A stretch of DNA of 64,000 nt from Butyrivibrio sp. (GCA_017615275.1 JAGAAO010000047.1:124001-188000); one strand, 5' to 3'; numbered from the stretch's first letter, positions 45,333-54,612 are shown. Numbers and translations are program-made. Notes: a model not told the origin generated them from the letters alone.

Positions 45333-45334
45333 GG

Positions 45335-45363
45335 TTGTCTTTTACCCCCTAATATTTTATAAT
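45335..45363 (+). promoter_or_regulatory. Promoter of the P-loop protein gene
   Basis: TTGTCT (45335-45340) and a consensus TATAAT (45358-45363) are exactly 17 nt apart, just after the carboxypeptidase stop and about 40 nt before the next start. Confidence 0.65.
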
Positions 45364-45404
45364 TAATTTATCAATAAAATACTTACTTGCGGGAGGGTAT
45401 GCCG

Positions 45405-45824
45405 ATGGTTCAGTTAATTGTTGGGAAAAAAGGAAAAGGAAAGACCAAATGCTTATTGGACAAGGTTAACACCGAGGTAAAGAATGTTCTCGGCTCAATA
45501 GCCTTTCTCGATAAGAGTACCAAGCACATGTATGAACTAAACAATAAGATCCGTCTTATTGTCGTTTCGGAGTTTATGATCTCCAATTCTGATGAATTCA
45601 TTGGTTTTGTCAGTGGAATTATTTCTCAGGACCACGATCTCCAGCAGATGTATTTTGACAGTTTTTTGAAGATTTCCTGTCTTGAAGGAAAGGATATTTC
45701 TCAGACTATCGATAAGCTTGAAAAGCTTGGCGAGAAGTTTAATATTGACTTTGTACTCAGTCTTTCAATGGATGAGTCTGAGCTTCCGGAAAGTGTTAAA
45801 TCAAAGGTTGTTATTTCACTTTAA
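45405..45824 (+). CDS. Small P-loop protein, function unknown
   Basis: A 139-residue soluble protein with a Walker A motif at its very N-terminus (VGKKGKGKTK, residues 6-15) but no clear Walker B with a following acidic pair. A helical second half contains EGKDISQTIDKLEKLGEKF. The start at 45405 is chosen because GGGAGGG lies 7 nt before it. It has its own promoter and a strong hairpin behind it. Nucleotide binding is likely; the role is not known, and the place between wall enzymes and sepF hints at cell-envelope or division. Confidence 0.75.
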   Translation: MVQLIVGKKGKGKTKCLLDKVNTEVKNVLGSIAFLDKSTKHMYELNNKIRLIVVSEFMISNSDEFIGFVSGIISQDHDLQQMYFDSFLKISCLEGKDISQTIDKLEKLGEKFNIDFVLSLSMDESELPESVKSKVVISL

Positions 45825-45844
45825 TTTTTAAAGTATGAGATATA

Positions 45845-45868
45845 TAAGCCGCGGAATACCGCGGCTTA
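45845..45868 (+). terminator. Strong hairpin after the P-loop protein gene
   Basis: TAAGCCGCGG (45845-45854) pairs perfectly with CCGCGGCTTA (45859-45868) around AATA. No T-run follows, so it may be a processing or pausing structure rather than a full terminator. Confidence 0.5.
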
Positions 45869-45909
45869 AGTTATGTAACAAATAATATTTCTTATGAAGG
45901 TTGTCAAAT

Positions 45910-47460
45910 ATGGCTGGTAAAAATAGCCGAAAGATTACAAAGTATCCCAAAACTATAAATAACATAAATATTGGCGTTGTGTTCTTTGCAGTCATTGCTA
46001 TATACATTTTTATTTCCGTTATAAACTATCTGCAAAGAGATCATGTAGTTGCCTATCAGGTTATGGAAGGTTCGATTTCGACCAATAACGTTTATGATGC
46101 CATAGCGCTGAGACAGGAGCAGATTGTTCCGGCTGAAACTGACGGTTATGTATATTACTATGCAACCGAAGGTGAAAGAGTTGCTGCAAACAAGACTGTC
46201 TACATGATCGATTCAACAGGTCAGCTTCTTGAATACCTTAAGTCTCAGGGATCTGAAGAGATAGCATTAAGTGATGAAGATATGTCGGAACTCAGGTCTC
46301 AGATAATTGAGTTTGATTCGGAGCAGTTTGATGAGAAGAATTTTTCTACCGTTTATGACTTCAAGAACAGCATCGATGTGAGCATTCAGAAGCTTTCAAA
46401 CAGTAGTATGATTGAAAACTTTGAGTCACTCAAAGGATCAAATGCTGTCAATGTTGTTGCGCACGACACAGGTATTGTGGTATATTCCACGGACGGCTAC
46501 GAAGATCTTACTCTTCAGACCATGACGGGTGATAAGTTCAATAAAGAAGCTTATCAGAAGCAAAGAAAGCAACTTATTGAAAACTCAACAGATAATCATG
46601 TTTATCCGGGAGACCCTGCATATAAGCTGTGCACAAGCGAAGACTGGTCTGTCGTTATCAAGGTGGATGATCCCAAGCTTGCCGAGCAGTATTTGGAAAA
46701 GGAATATATTAAAGTAAGATTCCTTAAGAATCAGCTTGAATCCTGGGGCGCGGTCTCGACATTTACAAATGAAGCCGGAGAAACTTTTGTACAGTTGTCA
46801 TTCACAAATTCGATGATCACTTTTTGCAAGGACAGATTTTTAAGTATTGAACTTATTCTGGATGACAGACCGGGACTTAAAGTTCCCAATTCCGCTATTG
46901 TTGAAAAGAACTTTTTCCTTGTTCCGAAAGAGTATGTGACCAAGAATAACGACGGCAAAACAACTGTGCTCAGGGAAAAATATGATGAACAGGGCAAAAT
47001 GACTCCGGAAAGCGTCGATGTAACTCTTTACGATGAAAACGAAACAGAATATTACATAGATATGGATGTTCTTAGATCCGGAGACAATCTGATACAACTT
47101 GATACCAACGCGAAATATGTTGTCAGTAAAACGGCATCGCTTCTCGGCGTTTATAATATCAACAAAGGTTATGCCGATTTCAGGCAGATCAACAGGCTTG
47201 AGCAGAACAAAGATTATTCCATAGTGGAATCAAATACGATGTACGGACTAAATGTTTATGACTACATTGTTCTGGATGCTGAAGCCGTTGAAGCCCAGAA
47301 AGAAAAAGAAGCTGCAGAGAAATCAGCGGAAAAATCTGCCGAAAACAGTGGTGACAGCGGTTCTTCAAGTGATGCTACCGGCGGCGCTTCTGAAAATTCT
47401 TCCGCAGAAGTTTCGGAAAGCGCAGAAGAAGCGTCATCCGAAGCCTCTGAAAGCGAGTAG
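45910..47460 (+). CDS. HlyD-like membrane-anchored protein
   Basis: A 516-residue protein with a cytosolic N-terminus, one membrane helix (about 20-40) and an extracytoplasmic body. The ETDGYVYYYATEGERVAANKTVY segment looks like the lipoyl half-motif of HlyD/membrane-fusion proteins, and VNVVAHDTGIVVYSTDGYEDL like the second half. The C-terminal 60 residues are a low-complexity Ser/Glu/Ala tail. ATG 45910 has AAGG 9 nt upstream. In Lachnospiraceae such a gene commonly precedes sepF, so a division-linked role is possible; no transporter partner lies nearby. Confidence 0.8.
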   Translation: MAGKNSRKITKYPKTINNINIGVVFFAVIAIYIFISVINYLQRDHVVAYQVMEGSISTNNVYDAIALRQEQIVPAETDGYVYYYATEGERVAANKTVYMIDSTGQLLEYLKSQGSEEIALSDEDMSELRSQIIEFDSEQFDEKNFSTVYDFKNSIDVSIQKLSNSSMIENFESLKGSNAVNVVAHDTGIVVYSTDGYEDLTLQTMTGDKFNKEAYQKQRKQLIENSTDNHVYPGDPAYKLCTSEDWSVVIKVDDPKLAEQYLEKEYIKVRFLKNQLESWGAVSTFTNEAGETFVQLSFTNSMITFCKDRFLSIELILDDRPGLKVPNSAIVEKNFFLVPKEYVTKNNDGKTTVLREKYDEQGKMTPESVDVTLYDENETEYYIDMDVLRSGDNLIQLDTNAKYVVSKTASLLGVYNINKGYADFRQINRLEQNKDYSIVESNTMYGLNVYDYIVLDAEAVEAQKEKEAAEKSAEKSAENSGDSGSSSDATGGASENSSAEVSESAEEASSEASESE

Positions 47461-47464
47461 ATAT

Positions 47465-47494
47465 TTGACATTAGGTATAGAACTAAGTTAATAT
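47465..47494 (+). promoter_or_regulatory. Candidate sepF promoter
   Basis: A consensus TTGACA (47465-47470) is followed after 18 nt by TAATAT (47489-47494), about 40 nt before sepF. Confidence 0.5.
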
Positions 47495-47535
47495 TATTAA
47501 TGTTGGGATAATTATTATGAGGAGCAGAAGATAAA

Positions 47536-48066
47536 ATGAGCGTGATGGATAAGTTTTTAAAAGCAATACAGCTTACCGGGGATGACGAAAGCGGATATTA
47601 CGATTCTGATGACGTCTATTTTGACAGTGGTTCCAAAATTGATCCATTTAGTAGTTCAACTCCTGTAGGAAAGGATGATCCCAGTATCGATCTTTCTGAA
47701 GAGAAAGCTAAGAAACCTATGCCAAAAGTTGTTCCGGCGAGAACAAGAAAATCGTTATCTGCTGCAGGTATGGAGGTTTGTGTTATCAAGCCTACAACTG
47801 TTGAAGACGCTAGAGAGATAACAGAAACTCTTTTGGCTAACAGAACTGTGGTGCTCAATTTAGAAGGTCTCGATGTTGATATTGCCCAGAGAATCATTGA
47901 TTTTACTTCGGGTTCAACATTTGCGATCTCAGGTAATCTTCAGAAAATTTCCAGATATATATTTATTATCACACCTGCATCCGTTGATATCTCGGGTGAT
48001 TTCCAGGATATCTTAAGCGGCACATTCGGTGGTGGAATTTCAGAAGGCCCACAGCAGATAGATTAA
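47536..48066 (+). CDS. sepF: Cell division protein SepF
   Basis: A 176-residue protein with an N-terminal amphipathic region (MSVMDKFLKAIQ), an acidic/Ser-rich linker and a C-terminal SepF domain (about 80-165; VCVIKPTTVEDAREITETLL, VLNLEGLDVDIAQRIIDFTSG, ISRYIFIITPASVDI). It binds FtsZ and the membrane and helps build the division ring. AGGAGC precedes the ATG. A strong terminator follows directly. Confidence 0.93.
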   Translation: MSVMDKFLKAIQLTGDDESGYYDSDDVYFDSGSKIDPFSSSTPVGKDDPSIDLSEEKAKKPMPKVVPARTRKSLSAAGMEVCVIKPTTVEDAREITETLLANRTVVLNLEGLDVDIAQRIIDFTSGSTFAISGNLQKISRYIFIITPASVDISGDFQDILSGTFGGGISEGPQQID

Positions 48067-48073
48067 AAGATCG

Positions 48074-48110
48074 AGACTGTTGACATGAAATAAGTCAACA
48101 GTCTTTTTTT
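48074..48110 (+). terminator. Rho-independent terminator between sepF and aroB
   Basis: AGACTGTTGAC (48074-48084) pairs perfectly with GTCAACAGTCT (48094-48104), then T to 48110. The aroB start lies only 11 nt further, leaving no room for a promoter between. Confidence 0.9.
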
Positions 48111-48121
48111 AGGGAGACAAT

Positions 48122-49225
48122 ATGGAAAAGACATTAAACGTAAGTTATCAGGATAAGCCATGCTATGACATTGTTTACAGCAAGGATTTCAGCGATCTTG
48201 CAGAAGAGATTAAAAAGCTCGGATTCGAGAACAGAAAGATATGTCTGATAACGGATTCAAATGTAGACAAACTCTATGCGGATGAAGTGAGCGAAATACT
48301 CGGTACCATCGCAAAAAAAGTTATCAAATGCGTGATTCCCGCAGGTGAGGAGAATAAAAATCTTGATGAGATAAACAAGATTTATGAGCAACTCATTATT
48401 AATCATTATGACAGGCACGATCTTATCGTTGCTCTGGGCGGCGGTGTTGTCGGCGATATGTCGGGATTTACCGCGGCAACATATTTAAGGGGAATTGATT
48501 TTGTTCAGATCCCCACTACACTTCTTGCGCAGTCTGACAGCAGTATCGGCGGTAAGACAGGCGTAGATTACAAGGGATATAAGAACATGGTCGGCGCTTT
48601 TTATATGCCCAGACTTGTTTATATGAATATAGCAACGCTCAAAACGCTCAGTGGCAGGCAGTTTGCCTCCGGCTTTGCCGAAGTAATGAAACATGGTATT
48701 ATAAAGGATATTGATTTCTATACTTGGCTCATCGATAACATGTATGAGATTGATGACAGAGACGTAGATACTCTTATAGAGATGGTTTACAGGAGCTGTC
48801 TTGTTAAGAAGGCTGTTGTTGAGAAGGATCCCACGGAAAAAGGCGATAGAGCTTTGCTTAACTTCGGACACACACTCGGACATGCAATAGAGAAATCCAA
48901 GAACTTTGAGCTCGCTCACGGAGAATGTATCTCACTTGGATTTGTGGCTGCTGCTTTCATATCATGGAAAAAAGGACTTCTTTCAATGGAAGAGTACTAT
49001 GAAGTAAGAGATATGCTTGTTCCGTTCAATCTTCCCATCTCGATCGAAGATCTTGACGTGGACAATGTCATCGAGCTCACCAAGTCTGATAAGAAAGCGG
49101 ATGCCGATAAGATTAAATTCATTCTTCTTAAGAAGATCGGCAAGGCTTTTATCGATACGACTGTCACGGAAGATGAGATGCGCGCGGCGCTTAAAGAAAT
49201 CATTTATGTAGAAGATAATGAATAA
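48122..49225 (+). CDS. aroB: 3-dehydroquinate synthase
   Basis: A 367-residue NAD- and metal-dependent enzyme of the shikimate pathway, converting DAHP to 3-dehydroquinate. Motifs: GGGVVGDMSGFTA (NAD binding), RGIDFVQIPTTLLAQSDSSIGGKTG, GFAEVMKHGI, and LNFGHTLGHAIE (metal ligands). AGGGAG precedes the ATG. It starts right after the sepF terminator, so it must depend on read-through or on a promoter inside sepF. It is co-directional with lspA and the RluD-type gene. Confidence 0.96.
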   Translation: MEKTLNVSYQDKPCYDIVYSKDFSDLAEEIKKLGFENRKICLITDSNVDKLYADEVSEILGTIAKKVIKCVIPAGEENKNLDEINKIYEQLIINHYDRHDLIVALGGGVVGDMSGFTAATYLRGIDFVQIPTTLLAQSDSSIGGKTGVDYKGYKNMVGAFYMPRLVYMNIATLKTLSGRQFASGFAEVMKHGIIKDIDFYTWLIDNMYEIDDRDVDTLIEMVYRSCLVKKAVVEKDPTEKGDRALLNFGHTLGHAIEKSKNFELAHGECISLGFVAAAFISWKKGLLSMEEYYEVRDMLVPFNLPISIEDLDVDNVIELTKSDKKADADKIKFILLKKIGKAFIDTTVTEDEMRAALKEIIYVEDNE

Positions 49226-49239
49226 TTAAGAGGTTATAG

Positions 49240-49782
49240 ATGAATACGAACTTATCTAAAAAGAAAAAACTTTTTTTACTTGCAGACCTTGGTCTGATCA
49301 TTTTACTTATATTCCTTGATCAGTTCACCAAGTTTCTTGCAACAAAGCACCTTCAGGACAAGCCGGCTTTTCCTATAATCAGAGGTGTTCTTGAACTTAA
49401 TTTTTTGAAAAACAGCGGAGCTGCATTCGGAATGCTTCAGAATCAGAAGGTTTTCTTTGTACTTATCGCTGCGATAATTCTTATAATCATCGCATATGTA
49501 CTCTTTAGAATGCCCGATGATAAGAAATACAATTATATGCATATTCTTCTTGTTATGATAGCAAGCGGAGCCGCAGGAAATATGATAGACAGGATCAGAC
49601 ATGATTACGTTACTGATTTTATTTATTTTGTGATCATCAATTTCCCTATATTCAATGTTGCGGATATCTATGTTACCGTTGCAACAATTATTCTTGTTAT
49701 TATGTTCCTCTTTTACTACAAAGAAAGTGACTTTGAGTTTTTGAGTTTCAAACAGCAGAAGAAGTTCAAGGAATTTAAGTAA
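49240..49782 (+). CDS. lspA: Lipoprotein signal peptidase (signal peptidase II)
   Basis: A 180-residue membrane aspartyl protease with four membrane helices. The catalytic aspartates lie in AAGNMIDRIRHDYVTDFI and FNVADIYV; FLKNSGAAFGML is also typical. It cuts signal peptides from lipoproteins after diacylglycerol is attached. It lies 14 nt after aroB and overlaps the next gene as TAATG. Confidence 0.95.
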   Translation: MNTNLSKKKKLFLLADLGLIILLIFLDQFTKFLATKHLQDKPAFPIIRGVLELNFLKNSGAAFGMLQNQKVFFVLIAAIILIIIAYVLFRMPDDKKYNYMHILLVMIASGAAGNMIDRIRHDYVTDFIYFVIINFPIFNVADIYVTVATIILVIMFLFYYKESDFEFLSFKQQKKFKEFK

Positions 49783-50708
49783 TGGATGAGAATAATCTCT
49801 TTGAATGCGTAGTTACAGATGAATACGAAGGTTACAGAATCGATAAGCTTATCAGCGAACTTATCGATTCTTTTTCGCGCTCATATATTAAAAAACTTAT
49901 AGATGATAAGAAGGTTTTTTGCAACGATAAGAACGTGAAGGCGAGCTATATCGTGTCGGAGAATGACGTAGTCAAGATGGAGATACCGCCTCTCGAAGTT
50001 CCCGAGATCGTGCCGCAGGACATTCCGCTTGATATCATCTATGAGGACGACGATGTTCTTGTAGTAAATAAGCCAAAGGATATGGTCGTGCACCCGGCTC
50101 CCGGTCATTATAAGGATACACTTGTAAATGCCGTTATGTATCATTGTAAGAATCTTTCGGGAATCAACGGCGTTCTGCGTCCCGGTATTGTGCACCGAAT
50201 TGATAAGGATACAACAGGTTCCGTTATTATCTGCAAGAATGACGCCTCTCACAGAGAGATCGCGCAGCAGCTCAAGGAGCATTCGATCAATCGCGTTTAT
50301 CACGCCATCTGCTACGGAATAATCAAGGAAGATGAAGGCGATATCGATGCGCCTATCGGAAGGAGCACTTCCGACAGAAAGAAGATGGCTGTTGTCACAA
50401 AGGGCGGAAAAGAAGCATCCACTCATTTTCACGTTCTGAAGCGTTTTGAAAAAGATAATATGACTTATATAGAATGTAAGCTTAAGACCGGCAGAACGCA
50501 TCAGATAAGGGTTCATATGGCGCATATCGGGCACCCTCTTTTGGGAGATGAAGTGTATGCTCCGGGAAGAAAGAGCAAGTTTAAAGCGCAGGGACAGTGC
50601 CTTCACGCCAAGACTCTTGGCTTTAAACATCCCGGGACCAACGAATATATTGAGACTGATGCCCCTTTACCTGCGTATTTTCAGCATTTGATTGAAATTC
50701 TCAAATAA
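49782..50708 (+). CDS. rluD: RluA/RluD-family 23S rRNA pseudouridine synthase
   Basis: A 308-residue enzyme with an N-terminal S4 RNA-binding domain (about 15-75) and the catalytic HRIDKDTTGSVI motif with the active aspartate, followed by TGRTHQIRVHMAHIGHPLLGDEVY. It isomerises uridines in rRNA. Start overlaps the lspA stop, the usual pairing in Firmicutes, where this gene follows lspA. Confidence 0.93.
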   Translation: MDENNLFECVVTDEYEGYRIDKLISELIDSFSRSYIKKLIDDKKVFCNDKNVKASYIVSENDVVKMEIPPLEVPEIVPQDIPLDIIYEDDDVLVVNKPKDMVVHPAPGHYKDTLVNAVMYHCKNLSGINGVLRPGIVHRIDKDTTGSVIICKNDASHREIAQQLKEHSINRVYHAICYGIIKEDEGDIDAPIGRSTSDRKKMAVVTKGGKEASTHFHVLKRFEKDNMTYIECKLKTGRTHQIRVHMAHIGHPLLGDEVYAPGRKSKFKAQGQCLHAKTLGFKHPGTNEYIETDAPLPAYFQHLIEILK

Positions 50709-50716
50709 TGTAAAAT
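50688..50716 (+). promoter_or_regulatory. Candidate promoter of the cytidylate-kinase-like gene
   Basis: TTGATT (50688-50693) and TAAAAT (50711-50716) are 17 nt apart, at the end of the RluD-type gene and about 40 nt before ATG 50757. Confidence 0.5.
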
Positions 50717-50756
50717 AAAATTACAGAGGGAGTTTATATCAAAAAGGGGTGAGCAT

Positions 50757-51392
50757 ATGAATACTATTATCACTATAGGTAGACAATTTGGATCGGGCGG
50801 AAGAGAAATAGGCGAGATGGTTGCTGACCATTTTGGTATCAAATGCTATGACAAGGAGCTCCTTACAAGAGCTGCGAAAGAAAGCGGATTCTGCGAGGAA
50901 ATGATACAGAATCACGATGAAAGACCTACAAATTCATTCTTGTACAATCTGGTAATGGATACATATTCTTTTGGGTATAATTCTTCAAGTTTTGTAGATA
51001 TGCCTATCAGCCATAAAGTTTTTCTCGCACAGTTTGATACCATTAAGAAAATTGCAAAAGAAGAACCTTGCATTATAGTCGGAAGATGCGCAGATTACGC
51101 TCTTAGCGAACTTCCAAATGTTCTTAATATATTTATATACGGAGATGAAGATTGCAAGATCAAGCGCATCAGGGAGAGATTTCCCGATATCACTTCCAAC
51201 GAAAAAGCAAGGGAAATGATGCATAAGAAGGATAAGCAGCGCAAGAGCTATTACAATTATTATTCTTCGAAGAAATGGGGCAGAGCCGACAGCTACGATC
51301 TATGTATCAATTCAAGTGTACTTGGCATAGAAGGAACGGTTAAGCTTATTATTCAGTATATTGAAGACTACGAAAATAATAAAAAAAGCTGA
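50757..51392 (+). CDS. Cytidylate kinase-like family protein
   Basis: A 211-residue P-loop protein beginning ITIGRQFGSGGREIGEMVA, where GRQFGSGGR is the family's phosphate-binding loop. The rest has CIIVGRCADYAL and the lid-like KKDKQRKSYYNYYS. This family is related to but distinct from Cmk; its substrate is not settled. GGGGTG precedes ATG 50757. Confidence 0.88.
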   Translation: MNTIITIGRQFGSGGREIGEMVADHFGIKCYDKELLTRAAKESGFCEEMIQNHDERPTNSFLYNLVMDTYSFGYNSSSFVDMPISHKVFLAQFDTIKKIAKEEPCIIVGRCADYALSELPNVLNIFIYGDEDCKIKRIRERFPDITSNEKAREMMHKKDKQRKSYYNYYSSKKWGRADSYDLCINSSVLGIEGTVKLIIQYIEDYENNKKS

Positions 51393-51467
51393 AACTTTTT
51401 GTTAAGGCACTAAATTTATGAATATGTTTACCGATATAATTGTTATACATAATTGTAAGGAGTTTTT

Positions 51468-51797
51468 ATGGATTTCAATTTTTTGGCATCGGTAGACAGC
51501 ATTACAAATAAGTATCTCAATAAAACTATGACTTCCACACTCAGTGAGGAAGATAAGAAAAAACTCGGAGCGGATTTCTCTGAGGTATACGAATCGATGA
51601 CTTCTATGAAGCTTTTGAGCGCGAATCTTCGCTCGAGCTACGAGAATGCTCATTCGGATGATCTCAGTGAACATGCATCCAGACTTGGATATTCCATAGA
51701 TAACAGAGTTATCAATATGCTTAACGTTAAGCTTTCGGATGAAATGGATACCAAAGTAAGAAACGCAATGGACAATGCCGCGAAGTCTTTATTCTGA
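51468..51797 (+). CDS. Hypothetical protein, small and soluble
   Basis: A 109-residue soluble, mostly helical and charged protein with no motif that I recognise. TAAGGAG lies 6 nt before the ATG, the codon pattern fits its neighbours, and a clear terminator follows, so it is likely a real single-gene unit. An extended -10 (TG, then TATACA 51444-51449) lies 20 nt upstream. Confidence 0.75.
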   Translation: MDFNFLASVDSITNKYLNKTMTSTLSEEDKKKLGADFSEVYESMTSMKLLSANLRSSYENAHSDDLSEHASRLGYSIDNRVINMLNVKLSDEMDTKVRNAMDNAAKSLF

Positions 51798-51816
51798 AAA
51801 AAATTATTAAAAGTTT

Positions 51817-51845
51817 GCCCTGTGTCGCATAGATACAGGGCTTTT
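51817..51845 (+). terminator. Rho-independent terminator
   Basis: GCCCTGTGTC (51817-51826) pairs with GATACAGGGC (51832-51841), ten pairs with one G-U, loop GCATA, then TTTT. Confidence 0.85.
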
Positions 51846-51934
51846 ATATGTTTAAAAAGGCTTTTTACGTAGGTTGGTTCGATTGCTTTCCTATCACAAG
51901 AGGCGTAGAATGTCTTTCTGAGGAGATTAACAAA

Positions 51935-53014
51935 ATGAAGAATACATTAGAATTAGAAAAGAAATACATTGATTTTATGATGAAAAAGACAGGCGAGATC
52001 ATAAATATCGATTCGCCTACAGGATATACCGAAGAAGCAACTGCTTTTGTAAAGAAGGAGTTTGAGGATCTTGGATTTAAAACTTCTTACACAAACAAAG
52101 GCGGAATCATCGTTGAATTCGGCGGTGAAGATAAAGATAACGGGCTTCTTCTCGAAGCTCATCTTGATACACTTGGCGGAATGGTGTCCAAGATCAAGTC
52201 AAACGGAAGGCTTGAGCTTACCAATCTGGGCGGCATGAATCCAAATAACGCGGAGACTGAGAATGTAAAAGTAATAACCAAGTTTGACGGCGAATACGAA
52301 GGCACATTCCAGCTTAATGACGCCTCGATACATGTAAACGGCGAGTATAACGATGTAAAAAGAGAATGGAGCAGCTGCGAAGTTGTTCTTGATGAGGATG
52401 TTTCATCTGACGAGGATGTAAAAAAGCTCGGAATATCTATCGGAGATATCGTATGCTTCGATCCTAATTTCAGAGTTACAAAGAGCGGATATATTAAGTC
52501 CAGATTCCTCGATGATAAGCTCAGCGTCGGCATTTTACTTGCTTTTGCAAAATACATTAATGATAACAAAATAACTCCTAAAAGAGCTTTATATGCTCAT
52601 ATCACGGTATTCGAAGAAGTTGGTCACGGCGGATGCGGAAGCGTTCCCGAAGGCTGCACCGAAGCTATAGCTGTAGATATGGGATGTGTCGGTGAAGGTC
52701 TTGACTGTACCGAGAAACAAGTATCTATCTGTGCAAAGGACAGCAACGGACCTTACAACTATAATATCGTAAAAGCTTTGATAGAAGCGGCAAAGAAGAA
52801 CGGTATCGATTATGCTGTAGATGTTTATCCTCATTACGGAAGCGACGTTGAGGCTTCGCTTCGCGCAGGAAACGATCTTAAGCACGGACTTATAGGCGCA
52901 GGTGTATATGCTTCGCACGGCTATGAGAGATCGCATAAAGACGGCGCTACAAATACGCTTAAGCTTCTCATTGCATACGCGATCAAGTCCGACATCGCTT
53001 TTTACAGCGTCTAA
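51935..53014 (+). CDS. M42 family metallopeptidase
   Basis: A 359-residue metal-dependent aminopeptidase/glutamyl-aminopeptidase-like enzyme. Ligand motifs: EAHLDTLGG, RFLDDKLSVG, FEEVGHGG, VDMGCVG and ASHGYERSH. It probably trims peptides in the cytosol. The start at 51935 is chosen because AGGAG (51921-51925) lies 9 nt upstream; the ORF is open for 29 more codons upstream, which lack a ribosome site. A PHP gene follows after 28 nt. Confidence 0.93.
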   Translation: MKNTLELEKKYIDFMMKKTGEIINIDSPTGYTEEATAFVKKEFEDLGFKTSYTNKGGIIVEFGGEDKDNGLLLEAHLDTLGGMVSKIKSNGRLELTNLGGMNPNNAETENVKVITKFDGEYEGTFQLNDASIHVNGEYNDVKREWSSCEVVLDEDVSSDEDVKKLGISIGDIVCFDPNFRVTKSGYIKSRFLDDKLSVGILLAFAKYINDNKITPKRALYAHITVFEEVGHGGCGSVPEGCTEAIAVDMGCVGEGLDCTEKQVSICAKDSNGPYNYNIVKALIEAAKKNGIDYAVDVYPHYGSDVEASLRAGNDLKHGLIGAGVYASHGYERSHKDGATNTLKLLIAYAIKSDIAFYSV

Positions 53015-53042
53015 TATATAAAACATACATCCAGGAGACATT

Positions 53043-53816
53043 ATGAAGTACTACTATGAAACTCACATGCATACCAGGGAAGCGAGCGCTTGTTCGGGAA
53101 CGGACGCCCGCGATTACATTAAATATATGTCAGAACTTGGTTACAGTGGAATCATTATCACAGATCATTTTTTTAACGGCAACTGTTGTATCCCGAAGGA
53201 TCTTCCATGGGAGAAAAGAGTAGAGATGTATTGCAGCGGTTACAAGCATGCGCTTGAAGAAGCACGCAACACAAACTCAGATCTCACGGTAATGTTTGGA
53301 ATAGAATACAATTTCAAGGGCGATGAGTTCCTTCTCTACGGAGTTGATGAGGACTGGCTCCTTGCAAATCCCGACTTGCTCGAAAAAGACAGACACGAAG
53401 TCTATAAATTAGTCAAAGATTACGGCGGAATGATGATACAGGCTCATCCTTACCGGGAAAGAGGCTACTTATCAGAAATCAACCTTACACCTTCCGTATG
53501 CGACGGCGTTGAGGTATACAATTCCGGCAATCCCGATTATCAGAACTCTCTTGCATATGAGTATGCAGTTGAAAGAAACTTCAGAATGTCTTCAGGTTCA
53601 GATATTCACAACTTCGGCCAGAATGAAATGGGCGCAATGTGCTTCGACCACAAGATAAACTCTGTCGAAGAGTACGTGAAAGCCTTTTTAAACAACGAAG
53701 GAACCCCTGTATTCATGCGCGGCGCCACACAAAACGGCGAGTTTAAAGAAGTTAGTAAAGACACTTCGCTTACCGTGCCCACACAGAGGAACACGCTGGA
53801 AGTTATCTGGCATTAA
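53043..53816 (+). CDS. PHP-domain phosphoesterase
   Basis: A 257-residue PHP-domain protein. Metal-ligand motifs: ETHMHT (His8, His10), IITDHFF, MFGIEYNF, QAHPYR, and SGSDIHNF near the C-terminus. This fold hydrolyses phosphate esters, as in histidinol phosphatase or nucleoside phosphatases; the substrate is not evident. AGGAG precedes the ATG. Its stop lies 2 nt from the stop of the convergent histidine kinase gene, with no terminator between. Confidence 0.9.
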   Translation: MKYYYETHMHTREASACSGTDARDYIKYMSELGYSGIIITDHFFNGNCCIPKDLPWEKRVEMYCSGYKHALEEARNTNSDLTVMFGIEYNFKGDEFLLYGVDEDWLLANPDLLEKDRHEVYKLVKDYGGMMIQAHPYRERGYLSEINLTPSVCDGVEVYNSGNPDYQNSLAYEYAVERNFRMSSGSDIHNFGQNEMGAMCFDHKINSVEEYVKAFLNNEGTPVFMRGATQNGEFKEVSKDTSLTVPTQRNTLEVIWH

Positions 53817-53818
53817 AA

Positions 53819-54544
53819 TTATTTAAAACTTGAATGATCTGTATGGATGCGTATTATGGCGATAGTACCACCATCAGGTCTTTTAGAGAGCGTTAATGAG
53901 CCGCTGCAGGAAACTGCCAAGCGGCTTTTTATGTTCATTAGACCAATATGTGGTTCATTATCCGGTTTAAGAGAAGGTTTAGATTTGTTATCGTTTTCTG
54001 TGGGATAGTCAATTCCGGTGTTTTCTACGATGATGACATTATAGTTATTTTCAAGCCGTGTTCGAATAATTATATGCAGTGGATCTGAATCCGGATCAAG
54101 TGCATGTTTAACGGCATTTTCGACAAGAGGCTCAAGAGTAAGAGGTGGAAGTTTGAAATTAAGTAAAGGCGTATCATATTTAACAAGAATAAGATCTTCA
54201 TATCTTGCTTTTACAACGGCAAGATAAGCTTTTGTGTGCTGAAGCTCTTCTTCAAAAGAGATCAGGCCCTGTTTAGACACTGCACTGAAATTTTTCTTTA
54301 GATATACAGTGAAGTCGTCTATTACCTTCTGAGCCTTTAAAGGGTCCAGTTCACACAAATAATATATGTTGGAAAGAATGTTATAGATAAAGTGCGGGCG
54401 CATCTGCAGGGATTTGATCTTGTAATCCAGATCTGAGATTTTATGCTTATATTGCATACGGAAAATAAAGAAAAAAATTAAAAAAGCAATAGTCACTCCC
54501 AAAATCGCCAGTACAAAGTAAGTATTATTAATCAAGTCGTGCAT
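53819..54544 (-). CDS. LytS-type sensor histidine kinase
   Basis: A 241-residue kinase with one N-terminal membrane helix (about 8-28) and almost no outside domain. The His-kinase domain has LQMRPHFIYNILSNI (His51), and the ATPase domain has LEPLVENAVKH (N-box, Asn143), IVENTGID and GLMNIKSRL. It should phosphorylate the XRE-receiver protein encoded just upstream on the same strand, 68 nt away. With no sensor domain, the signal probably acts in the membrane or through another protein. Confidence 0.92.
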   Translation of the reverse strand: MHDLINNTYFVLAILGVTIAFLIFFFIFRMQYKHKISDLDYKIKSLQMRPHFIYNILSNIYYLCELDPLKAQKVIDDFTVYLKKNFSAVSKQGLISFEEELQHTKAYLAVVKARYEDLILVKYDTPLLNFKLPPLTLEPLVENAVKHALDPDSDPLHIIIRTRLENNYNVIIVENTGIDYPTENDNKSKPSLKPDNEPHIGLMNIKSRLAVSCSGSLTLSKRPDGGTIAIIRIHTDHSSFK

Positions 54545-54612
54545 TTTTCCAAGGGAAGTTACCGGTACATCGTTGCTTGAATAATATGACTGTTTATCTT
54601 GCGAACGATGAA

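Noticed and set aside
49881-50630. A 249-codon minus-strand frame across the pseudouridine synthase gene.
   Set aside because: It lies wholly antisense to a gene with full family motifs and shows no domain of its own.
51871-51882. GGTTCGATTGC resembles a tRNA T-loop.
   Set aside because: No matching acceptor stem, anticodon arm or D-loop around it; it lies in the leader of the M42 peptidase gene.
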